From: Demequina aurantiaca
GTDB taxonomy: Bacteria > Actinomycetota > Actinomycetes > Actinomycetales > Demequinaceae
Direction: 5' to 3'
Length of the DNA stretch: 64,000 nucleotides
NCBI RefSeq assembly: GCF_000975135.1
Contig: NZ_BBRF01000001.1
Location: 1,800,380-1,864,379 of the forward strand
The position numbers were made by a program, and so were the translations under genes. Of the stretch, positions 51,730 to 63,838 are shown in pieces; positions within the stretch are counted from its first letter, which is position 1, and every line of letters begins with the position of its first letter. The notes under the pieces are model-generated. The model had not been told where the DNA came from. It did no database searches and saw only the letters and a program-made list of their open reading frames with translations.

Positions 51730-51730
51730 C

Positions 51731-52774
51731 ATGACGATTTCAGTCGCAGTATCAGGCGCCTCCGGCTACGTCGGCGGCGAAGTCCTCAGAGTATTCAGTG
51801 CGCACCCGGATGTCGAGTTCGGTGCGCTCACCGCACACTCGAGTGCTGGTGACGCCGTTGGCGTTCATCAACCTCACTTGCGCCCGCTCGCGGAGCGCAC
51901 CCTGGTGCCCACCACGGCAGAGAACCTTGCCGGGCACGACGTGGTGGTGCTCGCCCTGCCGCACGGCGCATCGGGCGACATTGCCGCACAACTTCCGCCA
52001 GAAACCCTGGTGATCGATTGCGGTGCAGACCACCGCCTCGCCAGCGCCGATGCCTGGGCTGAGTACTACGGCGGCGACCACTCGGGCACCTGGCCGTACG
52101 GCATGCCCGAACTCATCACCGCGGCCGGCCACCAGCGCGACGTGCTCCTCGGCACCAAGCGCATCGCCGTTCCCGGATGCAACGTCACCGCCGTGACCCT
52201 CGGCCTTCAGCCTGGTGTTGCCGCCGGCCTGATCGACCCCACCAACATCGTCGCTACGCTCGCCGTCGGCTACTCCGGCGCGGGCAAGAAGCTCGCCACC
52301 AACCTGCTCGCGTCCGAGGGACTCGGTGCGGCCAGCCCCTACGCAGTAGGCGGCACGCACCGTCATATTCCTGAGATCGTTCAGAACCTCAACGTGGCCG
52401 GCGCGGACGATGTGCGTCTCAGCTTCACGCCCGTCCTCGTGCCGATGGCCCGCGGGATTCTTGCGACCATCACGGCCCCTCTCGCCGAGGGCGCCGATGC
52501 GGATGCGGTGCGCAGCGCCTGGGAGGCCGCCTACGCGGACGAGCCATTCGTACACCTGCTGCCCGAGGGCCAGTGGCCCACGACCGCCGCGACCCTGGGA
52601 GCCAACACTGCACTCGTGCAGGTCACGGTCGACAAGAAGGCGGGCAAGGTGGTGGTCATCGCCGCGATCGACAACCTCGTCAAGGGCACCGCGGGCGCCG
52701 CGCTGCAGTCAATGAATATTGCGCTTGGCCTGCCGGAGACCACCGGACTGACCACGATTGGAGTCGCACCATGA
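51731..52774 (+). CDS. argC: N-acetyl-gamma-glutamyl-phosphate reductase ArgC
   Basis: This enzyme reduces N-acetylglutamyl phosphate to the semialdehyde in arginine synthesis. It has 347 residues from ATG 51731. The Rossmann motif [10 protein letters not shown] is at 8-17, and the catalytic cysteine lies in VPGCNVTAV. The C-terminal part holds [11 protein letters not shown]. The frame is open upstream to 51668 but without family similarity. The start sits just behind the ARG box. The stop overlaps argJ as ATGA, opening a chain of tightly coupled genes. Confidence 0.96.
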   Translation: MTISVAVSGASGYVGGEVLRVFSAHPDVEFGALTAHSSAGDAVGVHQPHLRPLAERTLVPTTAENLAGHDVVVLALPHGASGDIAAQLPPETLVIDCGADHRLASADAWAEYYGGDHSGTWPYGMPELITAAGHQRDVLLGTKRIAVPGCNVTAVTLGLQPGVAAGLIDPTNIVATLAVGYSGAGKKLATNLLASEGLGAASPYAVGGTHRHIPEIVQNLNVAGADDVRLSFTPVLVPMARGILATITAPLAEGADADAVRSAWEAAYADEPFVHLLPEGQWPTTAATLGANTALVQVTVDKKAGKVVVIAAIDNLVKGTAGAALQSMNIALGLPETTGLTTIGVAP

Positions 52775-53946
52775 GCGTGACCTATGCACAGGGTTTCGAG
52801 GCTGCAGGCGTGGTCGCCGCCCTCAAGTCCACCGGGGCCAAGGATGTCGCGCTCGTGGTCAACACCGGACCCACCAAGGTGGGTGCGGGAGTATTCACCA
52901 CCAATCGTGTCTTCGCCGCTCCCATCGCGTGGTCGCGCGAGGTCATCGCCGACGGCCGCATCGATGCCGTCATCCTCAACTCGGGTGGCGCGAACGCGGC
53001 GACCGGACCTGAGGGATTTATCGACACGCACCGCACCGCGGAGCACACCTCAGAGGCGCTCCAGGCCGCTGGTCATGACGTGTCTGCCACCGACGTGGCG
53101 GTGTGCTCCACCGGACTCATTGGTGTGCGCCTACCCATGGACAAGCTGCTCGGCGGCGTCGACCAGAGCGTCGCGGACCTCTCCGCCACGGGTGGGGACG
53201 ATGCTGCACACGCGATCATGACCACCGACTCCGTGCCCAAGCTCGCCACCGCAGACGGTGCCGGCTGGGTCGTAGGTGGCATGGCTAAGGGTGCCGGCAT
53301 GCTCGCGCCCGGCATGGCCACGATGTTGTGCGTCGTCACGACAGATGCCGCGATTGATTCCGACGTCGCCCAGGCCGCGCTCAACCGCGCGGTCGCGACC
53401 ACCTTGAACCGGGTCGACTCGGACGGATGCATGTCGACCAACGACACCGTGTTGTTGCTCGCGTCCGGCGCATCGGGCGTCACGCCCACGGCGGAGGAGT
53501 TTCAGGCCGCACTGACCGATGTGTGTGCGCAGTTGTCACGCGGACTGGTCGCCGATGCTGAGGGCGCCAAGCACGATATCTCGGTGACCGTCACAAACGC
53601 GAGTTCGGAGGACGCAGCGGAGCAGGTCGCGCGTGCCATCACCCGCTCGAACCTGTTCAAGACCGCGATCTTTGGCAACGACCCCAACTGGGGTCGCATC
53701 ATTTCCGCCGCGGGAACGGTCCCCGAGGATGTCGCCCCGTTCGACGCAACCAACCTCGACGTCCACGTCAACGGCATCCACGTGTGCCGCGCCTCCGGCG
53801 TGGGAGACGACCGCGACCTGGTCGACCTCACCGGCCGCGAGGTGTTCGTGGTGCTCGACCTGCACGCAGGCGACGCCCAGGCCACCATCTGGACCAACGA
53901 CCTTACCCATGACTACGTCCACGAGAACAGTGCATATTCATCATGA
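52771..53946 (+). CDS. argJ: Glutamate N-acetyltransferase/ornithine acetyltransferase ArgJ
   Basis: This bifunctional enzyme recycles the acetyl group between acetylornithine and glutamate. The 391-residue precursor self-cleaves before a threonine: [14 protein letters not shown] carries that residue (Thr184). The C-terminal subunit includes [11 protein letters not shown] and a terminal AYSS. The ATG at 52771 is in a 4-base overlap with argC. Presence of ArgJ implies the cyclic acetyl pathway. Confidence 0.96.
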   Translation: MSVTYAQGFEAAGVVAALKSTGAKDVALVVNTGPTKVGAGVFTTNRVFAAPIAWSREVIADGRIDAVILNSGGANAATGPEGFIDTHRTAEHTSEALQAAGHDVSATDVAVCSTGLIGVRLPMDKLLGGVDQSVADLSATGGDDAAHAIMTTDSVPKLATADGAGWVVGGMAKGAGMLAPGMATMLCVVTTDAAIDSDVAQAALNRAVATTLNRVDSDGCMSTNDTVLLLASGASGVTPTAEEFQAALTDVCAQLSRGLVADAEGAKHDISVTVTNASSEDAAEQVARAITRSNLFKTAIFGNDPNWGRIISAAGTVPEDVAPFDATNLDVHVNGIHVCRASGVGDDRDLVDLTGREVFVVLDLHAGDAQATIWTNDLTHDYVHENSAYSS

Positions 53947-54863
53947 GCCATGACTTTGAACTTCCCGACCTGAGCGCCAACCAGAAGGTGGGCGTCCTCA
54001 TCGACGCCATGCCCTGGATCGAGACGTACAAGGGCGCCACCGTCGTCATCAAATACGGCGGCAACGCCATGATCGACGACGAACTCAAGCGTGCCTTTGC
54101 CCAGGATGTAGTTCACCTGCGCCTACTCGGTCTGTACCCCGTCGTCGTGCACGGCGGCGGCCCGCAGATCTCCGAGATGCTCACCAAGCTGGGCATCGAG
54201 TCAGAGTTCCGCGGGGGCCTGCGCGTCACCACGCCCGAGGCCATGGACGTGGTGCGCATGGTGCTCACCGGCTCCGTGTCGCGCGAGCTCGTGGGGCTCA
54301 TTAATGACCACGGCCCGCTGGCCGTCGGCCTCTCGGGCGAAGACGCCGGCCTACTCCAGGCGAAGCGTCGTAAGGCAACCGTCGACGGCGAGCCCGTGGA
54401 CGTGGGCCTGGTGGGAGACGTCGTCAAGGTCAACCCGGCCGCGGTCGAGGACATCATCCACGCCGGACGCATCCCCGTGGTTTCTACGGTCGCGCCCGAC
54501 GTCGACGACCCCACTACGGTGCTGAACGTGAACGCCGACACCGCGGCTGCCGCAATCGCGGTGGCGTTGCGGGCGCGCAAACTCATCATGCTGACCGACG
54601 TGGAGGGCCTGTACGCGAACTGGCCGGACCGCACCTCACTGGTGCGCCGGATCCACGCGACCGATGTCGAGAACCTGCTGCCGAGCCTCGCGTCGGGCAT
54701 GGTGCCCAAGATGGAAGCATGCCTCCGGGCAGTGCGTGGCGGCGTCTCTCACGCGCACATCATTGATGGCCGCGAGTCGCACTCGATCCTGACGGAGATC
54801 TTCACCAGCTCGGGAGTCGGCACCCTCGTGCGTCCCGACGACGTCGAACTGTGGGCATCATGA
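53943..54863 (+). CDS. argB: Acetylglutamate kinase ArgB
   Basis: This kinase phosphorylates N-acetylglutamate and is commonly feedback-inhibited by arginine. The 306 residues include [18 protein letters not shown] and [14 protein letters not shown], with [11 protein letters not shown] and the long N-terminal helix (1-35) typical of arginine-sensitive hexameric forms. The ATG overlaps the argJ stop, and the stop overlaps the argD start. Arginine sensitivity is inferred from the N-terminal helix. Confidence 0.96.
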   Translation: MSHDFELPDLSANQKVGVLIDAMPWIETYKGATVVIKYGGNAMIDDELKRAFAQDVVHLRLLGLYPVVVHGGGPQISEMLTKLGIESEFRGGLRVTTPEAMDVVRMVLTGSVSRELVGLINDHGPLAVGLSGEDAGLLQAKRRKATVDGEPVDVGLVGDVVKVNPAAVEDIIHAGRIPVVSTVAPDVDDPTTVLNVNADTAAAAIAVALRARKLIMLTDVEGLYANWPDRTSLVRRIHATDVENLLPSLASGMVPKMEACLRAVRGGVSHAHIIDGRESHSILTEIFTSSGVGTLVRPDDVELWAS

Positions 54864-56155
54864 GCGCGCAGCCTCCCTACGAGCACGGTGGCGCCGGCCT
54901 CGACAGGGGTGCGGCGGAACTGCAGCGCTACAGCCACGCGCTGATGGCTACGTACGGCCAGCCGATGCGCGTGATTGAGCGCGGCGAGGGCAGTTACGTC
55001 TGGGATGCGGACGGCAACAAGTACCTGGACCTGCTGGGCGGCATCGCCGTCAACACGCTCGGTCACGCCCACCCCGCGTGGGTGGCGGCGATCACGCAGC
55101 AGGCGCAGACGCTCGCGCACACCTCGAACTTCTTCGCAACCAAGCCGCAGATCGAGCTGGCCGAGAAGCTGCTCGACCTTGCGAACGCCCCCACGGGTTC
55201 GCGCGTGTTCTTTTCCAACTCTGGCGCCGAGGCCAACGAGGCGGCGTTCAAGATGGCGCGGCGCACGGGCAAGGGCACGATCATTGCCCTGGAGGGTAGC
55301 TTCCACGGTCGCACCATGGGCGCTCTCGCTATGACGCACAAGCCCGCGATTCGCGAGCCGTTTGAGCCGATGCCGGGTGGCGTCGTCTTTGTGCCCGCCG
55401 GAGACGTCGAGGCGCTTCGTGCGGCCGCGACCCAAGCGGGCGATGACTTGGCCGCGATCATCCTCGAACCCATTCAGGGTGAGGCCGGGGTGCGTCCGCT
55501 GACGCATGGCTTCATGGCGGCGGCTCGGGTGTTCACGGCGCGCCACGACGCGTTGCTCATCATTGACGAGATTCAGACCGGCGTCGCCCGTACCGGTGCG
55601 TGGTTCGCCCACCAGTTGCACGGCATCACACCTGACGTCATGACCCTCGCCAAGGGCCTTGGCGGTGGCTTCCCGATGGGCGCGGTCATCGCGTACGGCG
55701 AGCGTGCTGGCAATCTACTCACCAAGGGCGACCACGGCACCACGTTCGGTGGAAATGCGCTGGGCGCTGCCGTCGCTTTGGCAACCCTGCGCACCGTCGA
55801 GGACGATGGCTTGATCGCGAACGTGAAGTCCGTAGGGGAGCACCTGCGTACCTCGCTGGGTGCGGTTCCCGGGGTCAAGGAGGTTCGTGGTGAGGGACTG
55901 TTGCTCGGCATCGGCCTGGCCGCTCCCGTGAGCGCGGAGATCGCGACCGCGGCCGTCGAGGCGGGCTTCATTATCAATCCGCCGTCGCCGGACACCATCC
56001 GTCTGGCGCCCGCGCTGAACTTGACCACCGCTGAGGCGGACACCTTCATCGATTGGTTCACCAACTACGTCAGCAAGCACCCGATTGAGGTGACAGCTGT
56101 CGAGGCGACGCCGACCTCCGAGGACGCGCAAGAACAGGAGAGCGAGCGTGACTAA
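54860..56155 (+). CDS. argD: Acetylornithine aminotransferase ArgD
   Basis: This PLP enzyme converts N-acetylglutamate semialdehyde to N-acetylornithine. The 431 residues start at ATG 54860, overlapping arg[30 protein letters not shown] and the PLP lysine region [13 protein letters not shown] (Lys265) are present. The C-terminal extension beyond VSKHP (about 30 residues, acidic) is longer than typical. The last codons contain the argF GTG. Confidence 0.95.
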   Translation: MSAQPPYEHGGAGLDRGAAELQRYSHALMATYGQPMRVIERGEGSYVWDADGNKYLDLLGGIAVNTLGHAHPAWVAAITQQAQTLAHTSNFFATKPQIELAEKLLDLANAPTGSRVFFSNSGAEANEAAFKMARRTGKGTIIALEGSFHGRTMGALAMTHKPAIREPFEPMPGGVVFVPAGDVEALRAAATQAGDDLAAIILEPIQGEAGVRPLTHGFMAAARVFTARHDALLIIDEIQTGVARTGAWFAHQLHGITPDVMTLAKGLGGGFPMGAVIAYGERAGNLLTKGDHGTTFGGNALGAAVALATLRTVEDDGLIANVKSVGEHLRTSLGAVPGVKEVRGEGLLLGIGLAAPVSAEIATAAVEAGFIINPPSPDTIRLAPALNLTTAEADTFIDWFTNYVSKHPIEVTAVEATPTSEDAQEQESERD

Positions 56156-57077
56156 GCACTTCCTGAGGGATGACGACCTCACCCCCGCGCAGCAGCGGGA
56201 GGTCCTGCAACTCGCCCTCGACTTCCGCCAGGACCGGTTCGTCAAGCAGCCATTCCTCGGGCCCAAGGCCGTCGCGGTGATCTTCGACAAGCCGTCCACG
56301 CGTACTCGGGTGTCCTTCGCGGCGGGCATTGCTGAACTCGGCGGCTACCCGCTGGTCATCGACGCGCTCACCTCACAGCTCGGACGGGGCGAGTCGATCG
56401 CGGACACCGCGAGAGTGCTCGACCGTCAGGTGAGCGCGATCGTTTGGCGCACCTTCGGCCAGGAGCGGCTTGAGGAGATGGCCGCATACTCGTCCGTGCC
56501 CGTGGTCAATGCCCTGACGGACCTGTTTCACCCGTGCCAGATTCTGGCCGACTTTGCGGCGATCGCCGACGAACGCGGCTCGGTGGGCGCTCTGGCCGGC
56601 CTCGACTTCGCCTATGTGGGCGACGGTGCCAACAACATGGCGCACTCCTATCTCCTCGGCGGCGCGACCGCCGGCATGCACGTGCGCATCGGCACTCCGG
56701 AGGGCTATCTGCCCCACCCGGAGGTCGTCGCCAAGGCGGAACTCATCGCGGACTCGACGGGCGGCTCGGTGCTCGTCACCCACAGTCACGACGAGGCCGT
56801 GCGTGGCGCGGACGCCGTGGCCACGGACACCTGGATCTCCATGGGCGACGAAGCACAGACTGACCAGCGCTCCACAGTGTTCGCGGACTTCCAGGTCAAT
56901 GCGGCGTCTCTCGAACTCGCGGCACCCGGCGCACACGTCCTGCACTGCCTGCCGGCCTACCGGGGCAAGGAGATCTCAGCGGACGCCATCGATGGCGACC
57001 AGAGCATCGTCTGGCTGGAGGCGGAATACCGCCTGCACGCGCAGAAGGCGCTGCTCACTTGGCTGGGGGAGCAGTGA
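56148..57077 (+). CDS. argF: Ornithine carbamoyltransferase ArgF
   Basis: This enzyme transfers the carbamoyl group of carbamoyl phosphate to ornithine, giving citrulline. It has 309 residues from GTG 56148, which lies in the argD end. The phosphate motif is DKPSTRTRVSF near 45-55. Ornithine binding is shown by HPCQILADF and HCLPAYRGKEIS (catalytic Cys). The stop overlaps the argR GTG. Confidence 0.95.
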   Translation: MTKHFLRDDDLTPAQQREVLQLALDFRQDRFVKQPFLGPKAVAVIFDKPSTRTRVSFAAGIAELGGYPLVIDALTSQLGRGESIADTARVLDRQVSAIVWRTFGQERLEEMAAYSSVPVVNALTDLFHPCQILADFAAIADERGSVGALAGLDFAYVGDGANNMAHSYLLGGATAGMHVRIGTPEGYLPHPEVVAKAELIADSTGGSVLVTHSHDEAVRGADAVATDTWISMGDEAQTDQRSTVFADFQVNAASLELAAPGAHVLHCLPAYRGKEISADAIDGDQSIVWLEAEYRLHAQKALLTWLGEQ

Positions 57078-57568
57078 ATCCGTTGACCAAGATTCCCGCC
57101 ACCAAGGCCGCACGCCAGGCGCTGATCCGGCGCCTGATCGAGTCGGAGCCTATTCGTTCGCAGGGCGACCTGGCAGCCCGACTTGAGGCCGCGGACATTT
57201 CCGTGACTCAGGCCACGCTGTCGCGCGACCTCGTGGACATCGGCGCGGTTAAGGTGCGGGCCATGGCCGGGGGACACGTCTACGCGGTGGGGGAAAGCGG
57301 CGAGGCCTCCGAGAGCTCGGACCAGCGCCTGTCGCGGCTGTGCAGCGAGTTGCTGTTCAGCGCCGATGGCTCCGCGAACCTCACTGTGATCCGTACGCCC
57401 TCGGGCGCCGCGCAATACCTGGCGAGCGCGATCGACGGCCACGACGACCTCGACATTGTCGGCACCGTTGCAGGCGACGACACCGTGATGGTGATCTCCC
57501 GCGACCCTCACGGCGGGCTTGCGCTCGCCCAACGATTCCTCGACCGAGCATCGGGCACGCTGCACTAG
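57074..57568 (+). CDS. argR: Arginine repressor ArgR
   Basis: This 164-residue arginine-dependent repressor has an N-terminal winged helix (about 10-80: SQGDLAARLEAADISVTQATLSRDLVDIGAVKV). The hexamerisation/arginine-binding domain (90-160) carries TPSGAAQYLASAIDGHD and GTVAGDDTVMVI. The GTG at 57074 is chosen because it overlaps the argF stop; longer in-frame residues are unlike ArgR. It should bind the ARG box before argC, closing a feedback loop. Confidence 0.94.
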   Translation: MNPLTKIPATKAARQALIRRLIESEPIRSQGDLAARLEAADISVTQATLSRDLVDIGAVKVRAMAGGHVYAVGESGEASESSDQRLSRLCSELLFSADGSANLTVIRTPSGAAQYLASAIDGHDDLDIVGTVAGDDTVMVISRDPHGGLALAQRFLDRASGTLH

Positions 57569-57663
57569 ACACGCATCGGGCCCGCACAAAACCGGCCGCT
57601 ACCGGCCCCGCAAGACTTCCCAAACGAACATCTGAACGAACGACTTAAGAAGAGGTAATTGAC

Positions 57664-60323
<2,660 letters not shown>

Positions 60324-60337
60324 GTAAAGGCGTTGAT

Positions 60338-60369
60338 GGCGGCACCCAGTCCGCGGACTGGGCGCCGCC
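60338..60369 (+). terminator. Terminator hairpin after argH
   Basis: GGCGGC-A-CCCAGTCC and GGACTGGG-C-GCCGCC pair over 14 bases with one A-C mismatch and a 2-base loop. No long T-run follows, as often in actinobacteria. Confidence 0.75.
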
Positions 60370-60415
60370 GTTACACCCGCTGCGCTCACCCTAGAAAGCT
60401 CCGGGAAATTGCGGT

Positions 60416-60492
60416 GGTCTAGGCCTCCTACGTTCAGCTGGTGGTTGAAATTCGGGGGTCTGGGCGTCCTGCGTTCACCTGGTGGTTGGCCT
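60416..60492. repeat. 41-bp-period intergenic repeat, copy 1
   Basis: Two units start at 60416 and 60457. They share GGTCT-GGC-TCCT-CGTTCA-CTGGTGGTTG, with periodicity 41 bp. A related pair lies at 63774-63837, on the other side of the three-gene cassette. Confidence 0.65.
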
Positions 60493-60541
60493 GCGCTCGC
60501 CGCTGGACCCGGACGGCTCGCATCTCCGACACAATGGACAC

Positions 60542-61702
60542 GTGACCTACCTCGACGCAAGTCTCAGCCGGCTTCCCCAGATGCTCGAGGACGTCGAGCG
60601 CATCATTCAGTTCGAGTCGCCGTCCGACGACCACGCCGCGGTGGCCCGCAGCGCCGAACTCGTCGCCGACATCCTGGGCGCCCCTCTCGCGTTGGCCGGC
60701 ATCCACGCCACGGCGGATTCGATCGTGATCGACGGCGTCACCCACCTGCGTTGGCGCGTTGGCTCCGGCCGCCGCCGCGTGCTGTTGCTTGGGCACCACG
60801 ACACCGTGTGGCCCCACGGCACCCTCGACACAATCCCGTTTGGCATTCGTGACGGCGTCCTACGTGGGCCCGGCTGCTTCGACATGGCCATCGGGCTGGT
60901 TCAGGCGGCGCATGCCACGGCAATTCTTGCTGAACGCAATGGCGCCGATGCCGTGGACGGTGTCACCATCTTGGTCACCGGTGACGAGGAAGTGGGCTCG
61001 CTGACGTCACGCGCACTGCTGGAGGACGAGGCTCGGGACTGCGACGCCGTGTTCGTGCTTGAGGCGTCGGGGCCTGGCGGCTCTCTCAAGACCGAGCGCA
61101 AGGGCACATCTATGTACACGGTGCACGCGCACGGCCGCGCCTCGCACGCGGGCCTCGACCCCGAGTCGGGCATCAACGCCGGGATCGAACTCGCTCACCA
61201 GATCCCCGCCATTGCCGCACTCGCGGCCCCTGACCAGGGCACCACGGTCACGCCCACCAGTGGCCGCATCGGCGCCACCACCAACACCGTTCCCGCGCAG
61301 GCGCGCGTCGAGGTGGACGCGCGCGGACGCACAACCGCCGAACTCGAGCGCGTCGACGCCCAGATTCGCGAGCTCACACCAGTCCTCGACGGCGCCACCA
61401 TCACCGTCACTGGCGGCATCAACCGCCCGCCGCTCGAACTTGCGAGTGCCGAGGGTTTGTTCGCTCGCGCCGCACGACTTGCGCCCGATGCCGGGATTGA
61501 GGACCTTCGCGACGTCGCCGTGGGCGGCGCCTCCGATGGCAACTTCACCGCAGGAATCGGCGTCCCGACGCTGGACGGGCTGGGAGGCGTAGGCGGCGGA
61601 GCGCACGCCGAGTCTGAACACGTCGAACTGTCACACGTCCCGCATCGCACGGCCCTGCTGGCCTTGTTGATCGAGGACATGCTGCGCGAGGCCAGCCAAT
61701 GA
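60542..61702 (+). CDS. M20 family metallopeptidase
   Basis: This 386-residue zinc hydrolase of the M20/CPG2 type has LGHHDTVWPHGTLD (metal His, Asp), GPGCFDMAIGL, VTGDEEVGS (catalytic Glu-Glu) and GRASHAGLDPESGINA. The GTG at 60542 lies 6 nt after CACAAT, and upstream residues lie in repeats. Substrates in this family are N-acyl amino acids or short peptides. The overlap with a GNAT and a racemase gene suggests it removes an N-acyl group from an amino acid. Confidence 0.9.
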   Translation: MTYLDASLSRLPQMLEDVERIIQFESPSDDHAAVARSAELVADILGAPLALAGIHATADSIVIDGVTHLRWRVGSGRRRVLLLGHHDTVWPHGTLDTIPFGIRDGVLRGPGCFDMAIGLVQAAHATAILAERNGADAVDGVTILVTGDEEVGSLTSRALLEDEARDCDAVFVLEASGPGGSLKTERKGTSMYTVHAHGRASHAGLDPESGINAGIELAHQIPAIAALAAPDQGTTVTPTSGRIGATTNTVPAQARVEVDARGRTTAELERVDAQIRELTPVLDGATITVTGGINRPPLELASAEGLFARAARLAPDAGIEDLRDVAVGGASDGNFTAGIGVPTLDGLGGVGGGAHAESEHVELSHVPHRTALLALLIEDMLREASQ

Positions 61703-62574
61703 GCGATACCCAGCACGCGACCATACGCGCGGACGCCTGGGACGACTACCGCACCCTGGCGACGCACGTAGGCGTCGACGTCCGTCAGGTGACGGGCACC
61801 GACCCCTGGGTCGCGACCGCATTGCTGGAAGATATCTGGGGGACCAAACCAGTCGAGGCTGCGCTACTGGTCGCGCTCGAGCACGCGGGCGGCTACGCCG
61901 TCGTCGCGGTCGACGCCAGCGCGGACGCCGGGGACCCGAGCAAGGCAACTGATGAACGCCAGGTCGTCGGCGCTGCCGCCGGATTCTTCGCGACTCCGCT
62001 CGGCGTGGCGCTTCACTCCCACGTCGCCGGGGTGCGCCCTGGACTGGGCCGTCCCGGCATCGGCCGCACAATGAAACTTCACCAGCGTGCGTGGTGCCTG
62101 GACCGCGGCGTGACCGAGGTGACGTGGACGTTTGACCCATTGGTGTCGCGCAACGCGCACATCAACATCGTGCGCCTGGGTGCTCAAATCGACGAGTACC
62201 TCGTGGACTTCTACGGCAACATGCCCGACGGCATCAACGCAGGTCAGGGAAGCGACCGCGCACTGGTTCGATGGCGCCTCAACCGCCCGTATCTGCCCAA
62301 CGGTGCCGAGTTGCCCACCGCCCACGCCACAGCATCCCCAGTACTAGTCGCCGCGCCAGACGGCTCGCCGCACAGCAACCCGGCCCCGGCATCGGCCGCC
62401 GTCACGCTCGCTATCCCACGCGATATCGAAGGACTGCGCGTAACCAACCCGGCCCAGGCATCGGCCTGGCGGACAGCGCTACGCGACACGATGGCCCCAT
62501 TGCTTGGCGATGGATGGCGCGTCACAGGATTTGAACCCCACACTGGCTACCTCGTCGAAAGGCCCACCTCATGA
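61699..62574 (+). CDS. GNAT-like acetyl/acyltransferase (COG3375-like)
   Basis: This 291-residue protein has a GNAT-type fold with an acyl-CoA loop FATPLGVALHSHVAGVRPGLGRPGIGRTMK-like region (about 95-125) and WTFDPLVSRNAHINIVRLGAQ. It matches the predicted acyltransferases found beside racemases of the MenC/NSAR group. In the G. kaustophilus pathway such a protein succinylates D-amino acids. It overlaps the M20 gene and the racemase gene by 4 bases each. Direct substrate proof is lacking. Confidence 0.8.
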   Translation: MSDTQHATIRADAWDDYRTLATHVGVDVRQVTGTDPWVATALLEDIWGTKPVEAALLVALEHAGGYAVVAVDASADAGDPSKATDERQVVGAAAGFFATPLGVALHSHVAGVRPGLGRPGIGRTMKLHQRAWCLDRGVTEVTWTFDPLVSRNAHINIVRLGAQIDEYLVDFYGNMPDGINAGQGSDRALVRWRLNRPYLPNGAELPTAHATASPVLVAAPDGSPHSNPAPASAAVTLAIPRDIEGLRVTNPAQASAWRTALRDTMAPLLGDGWRVTGFEPHTGYLVERPTS

Positions 62575-63704
62575 CGCTGCAGATCATCTCAGCCACGTAT
62601 CACTCGCTCGAGATTCCGTTGGTGACGCCGTTCACCACCTCGTTTTCCACGCAAACCGCGCGCAAGATGCTGGTGGTCGAGGTGCGGGCCGAGGTGGATG
62701 GCACACAGGTCACGGGCTGGGGAGAGTGCGGCGCGCTGGCGGAGCCGGTGTACTCCGAGGAGCACACCGCAGGCGTGCTCGATGTGAGCGAGCGCTTCTT
62801 GCTGCCGCTGCTCGGAGCCGCGCAGCGCGACGGCGGCATCACCGCCGAGACCGTGGGGCATCACCTGGAAGCCATCGTTGGCCAGCGGATGGCGAAGGCG
62901 GCGCTCGAAATGGCCGTCCTCGATGCCCAACTGAAGGCGGCCGGCACCTCGTTCGCGGACTATCTTGGCGTGACGAGCGACAAGGTGGCGTCGGGAGTAT
63001 CCGTGGGCATCCAGGATTCCGTGGCGCAACTGCTGAGCGTAGTGGACGGCTACCTCGACGAGGGTTACCAGCGCATCAAGCTCAAGATCAAGCCGGGTTG
63101 GGACATAGATCCCGTGCGTGCCGTGCGCGAGGCTCACCCCGACGTGCCCCTGCAGGTCGACGCGAATGCCGCCTACACGCTGGTCGACGCGGCACAACTT
63201 CGCAAGCTCGACGCGTACGACTTACTGCTGATCGAGCAGCCACTCGCGGAGGACGACCTGCGCCAGCACGCCGAACTCGCCCGGGTGATGCAGACACCCA
63301 TGTGCCTGGACGAATCCGTGGTGAGCGCCGCATCGGCTGCCGACGCAATCTCCATGGGGGCCGCGGCCATCATCAACATCAAGCCCTCGCGCGTGGGTGG
63401 CTACCTGGAGGCGCGACGTATCCACGACATCGCCAGCGCGCACGGCACCGCGGTGTGGTGTGGCGGCATGCTCGAGACCGGCATTGGCAGGGGAGCGAAC
63501 GCCGCCCTCGCGGGTTTGCCCGGGTTCACGTTGCCGGGCGACATCTCCGCATCGAGTCGGTTCTACGCTCAGGACATCACGACCCCGTTCGTGTTGGAGG
63601 ACGGCTTCATCCGCGTCCCCACCACGCCGGGCCTCTGTGAGGATCCCAATCTCGACACGCTGGCGGACTTCACCAGGGCAACGCGAACGGTCGAGGTCGC
63701 GTAG
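62571..63704 (+). CDS. Enolase superfamily o-succinylbenzoate synthase / N-succinylamino acid racemase
   Basis: This 377-residue MLE-subgroup enzyme has intact catalytic residues: the KIK lysine in IKLKIKPGWD, metal ligands in VDANAAY, IEQPL and CLDES, and the second lysine in INIKPSRVGGYLEA. The IKPSRVGG form is typical of proteins with NSAR activity. MenC for menaquinone synthesis is an alternative, but no men gene is in the window. Partners upstream (M20 and GNAT) favour the racemase role. Confidence 0.85.
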   Translation: MTLQIISATYHSLEIPLVTPFTTSFSTQTARKMLVVEVRAEVDGTQVTGWGECGALAEPVYSEEHTAGVLDVSERFLLPLLGAAQRDGGITAETVGHHLEAIVGQRMAKAALEMAVLDAQLKAAGTSFADYLGVTSDKVASGVSVGIQDSVAQLLSVVDGYLDEGYQRIKLKIKPGWDIDPVRAVREAHPDVPLQVDANAAYTLVDAAQLRKLDAYDLLLIEQPLAEDDLRQHAELARVMQTPMCLDESVVSAASAADAISMGAAAIINIKPSRVGGYLEARRIHDIASAHGTAVWCGGMLETGIGRGANAALAGLPGFTLPGDISASSRFYAQDITTPFVLEDGFIRVPTTPGLCEDPNLDTLADFTRATRTVEVA

Positions 63705-63773
63705 CCGGCGCGTCCATCACCTAGCGACCACCGCCCAGCACTTCTCGCCGTCCCGCCTTCGCGCCCTCCCATT

Positions 63774-63837
63774 CCAGCGTTCAGGAAATGGTTGGATCAG
63801 AGCCGTTCGGCGCTCTGGTGTTCACCTGGTGGTTGAA
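63774..63837. repeat. 41-bp-period intergenic repeat, copy 2
   Basis: GTTCAGGAAATGGTTGG (63779) and GTTCACCTGGTGGTTGAA (63820) are 41 bp apart, matching the units at 60416. The rest of 63705-63773 shows no feature. Confidence 0.6.
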
Positions 63838-63838
63838 G

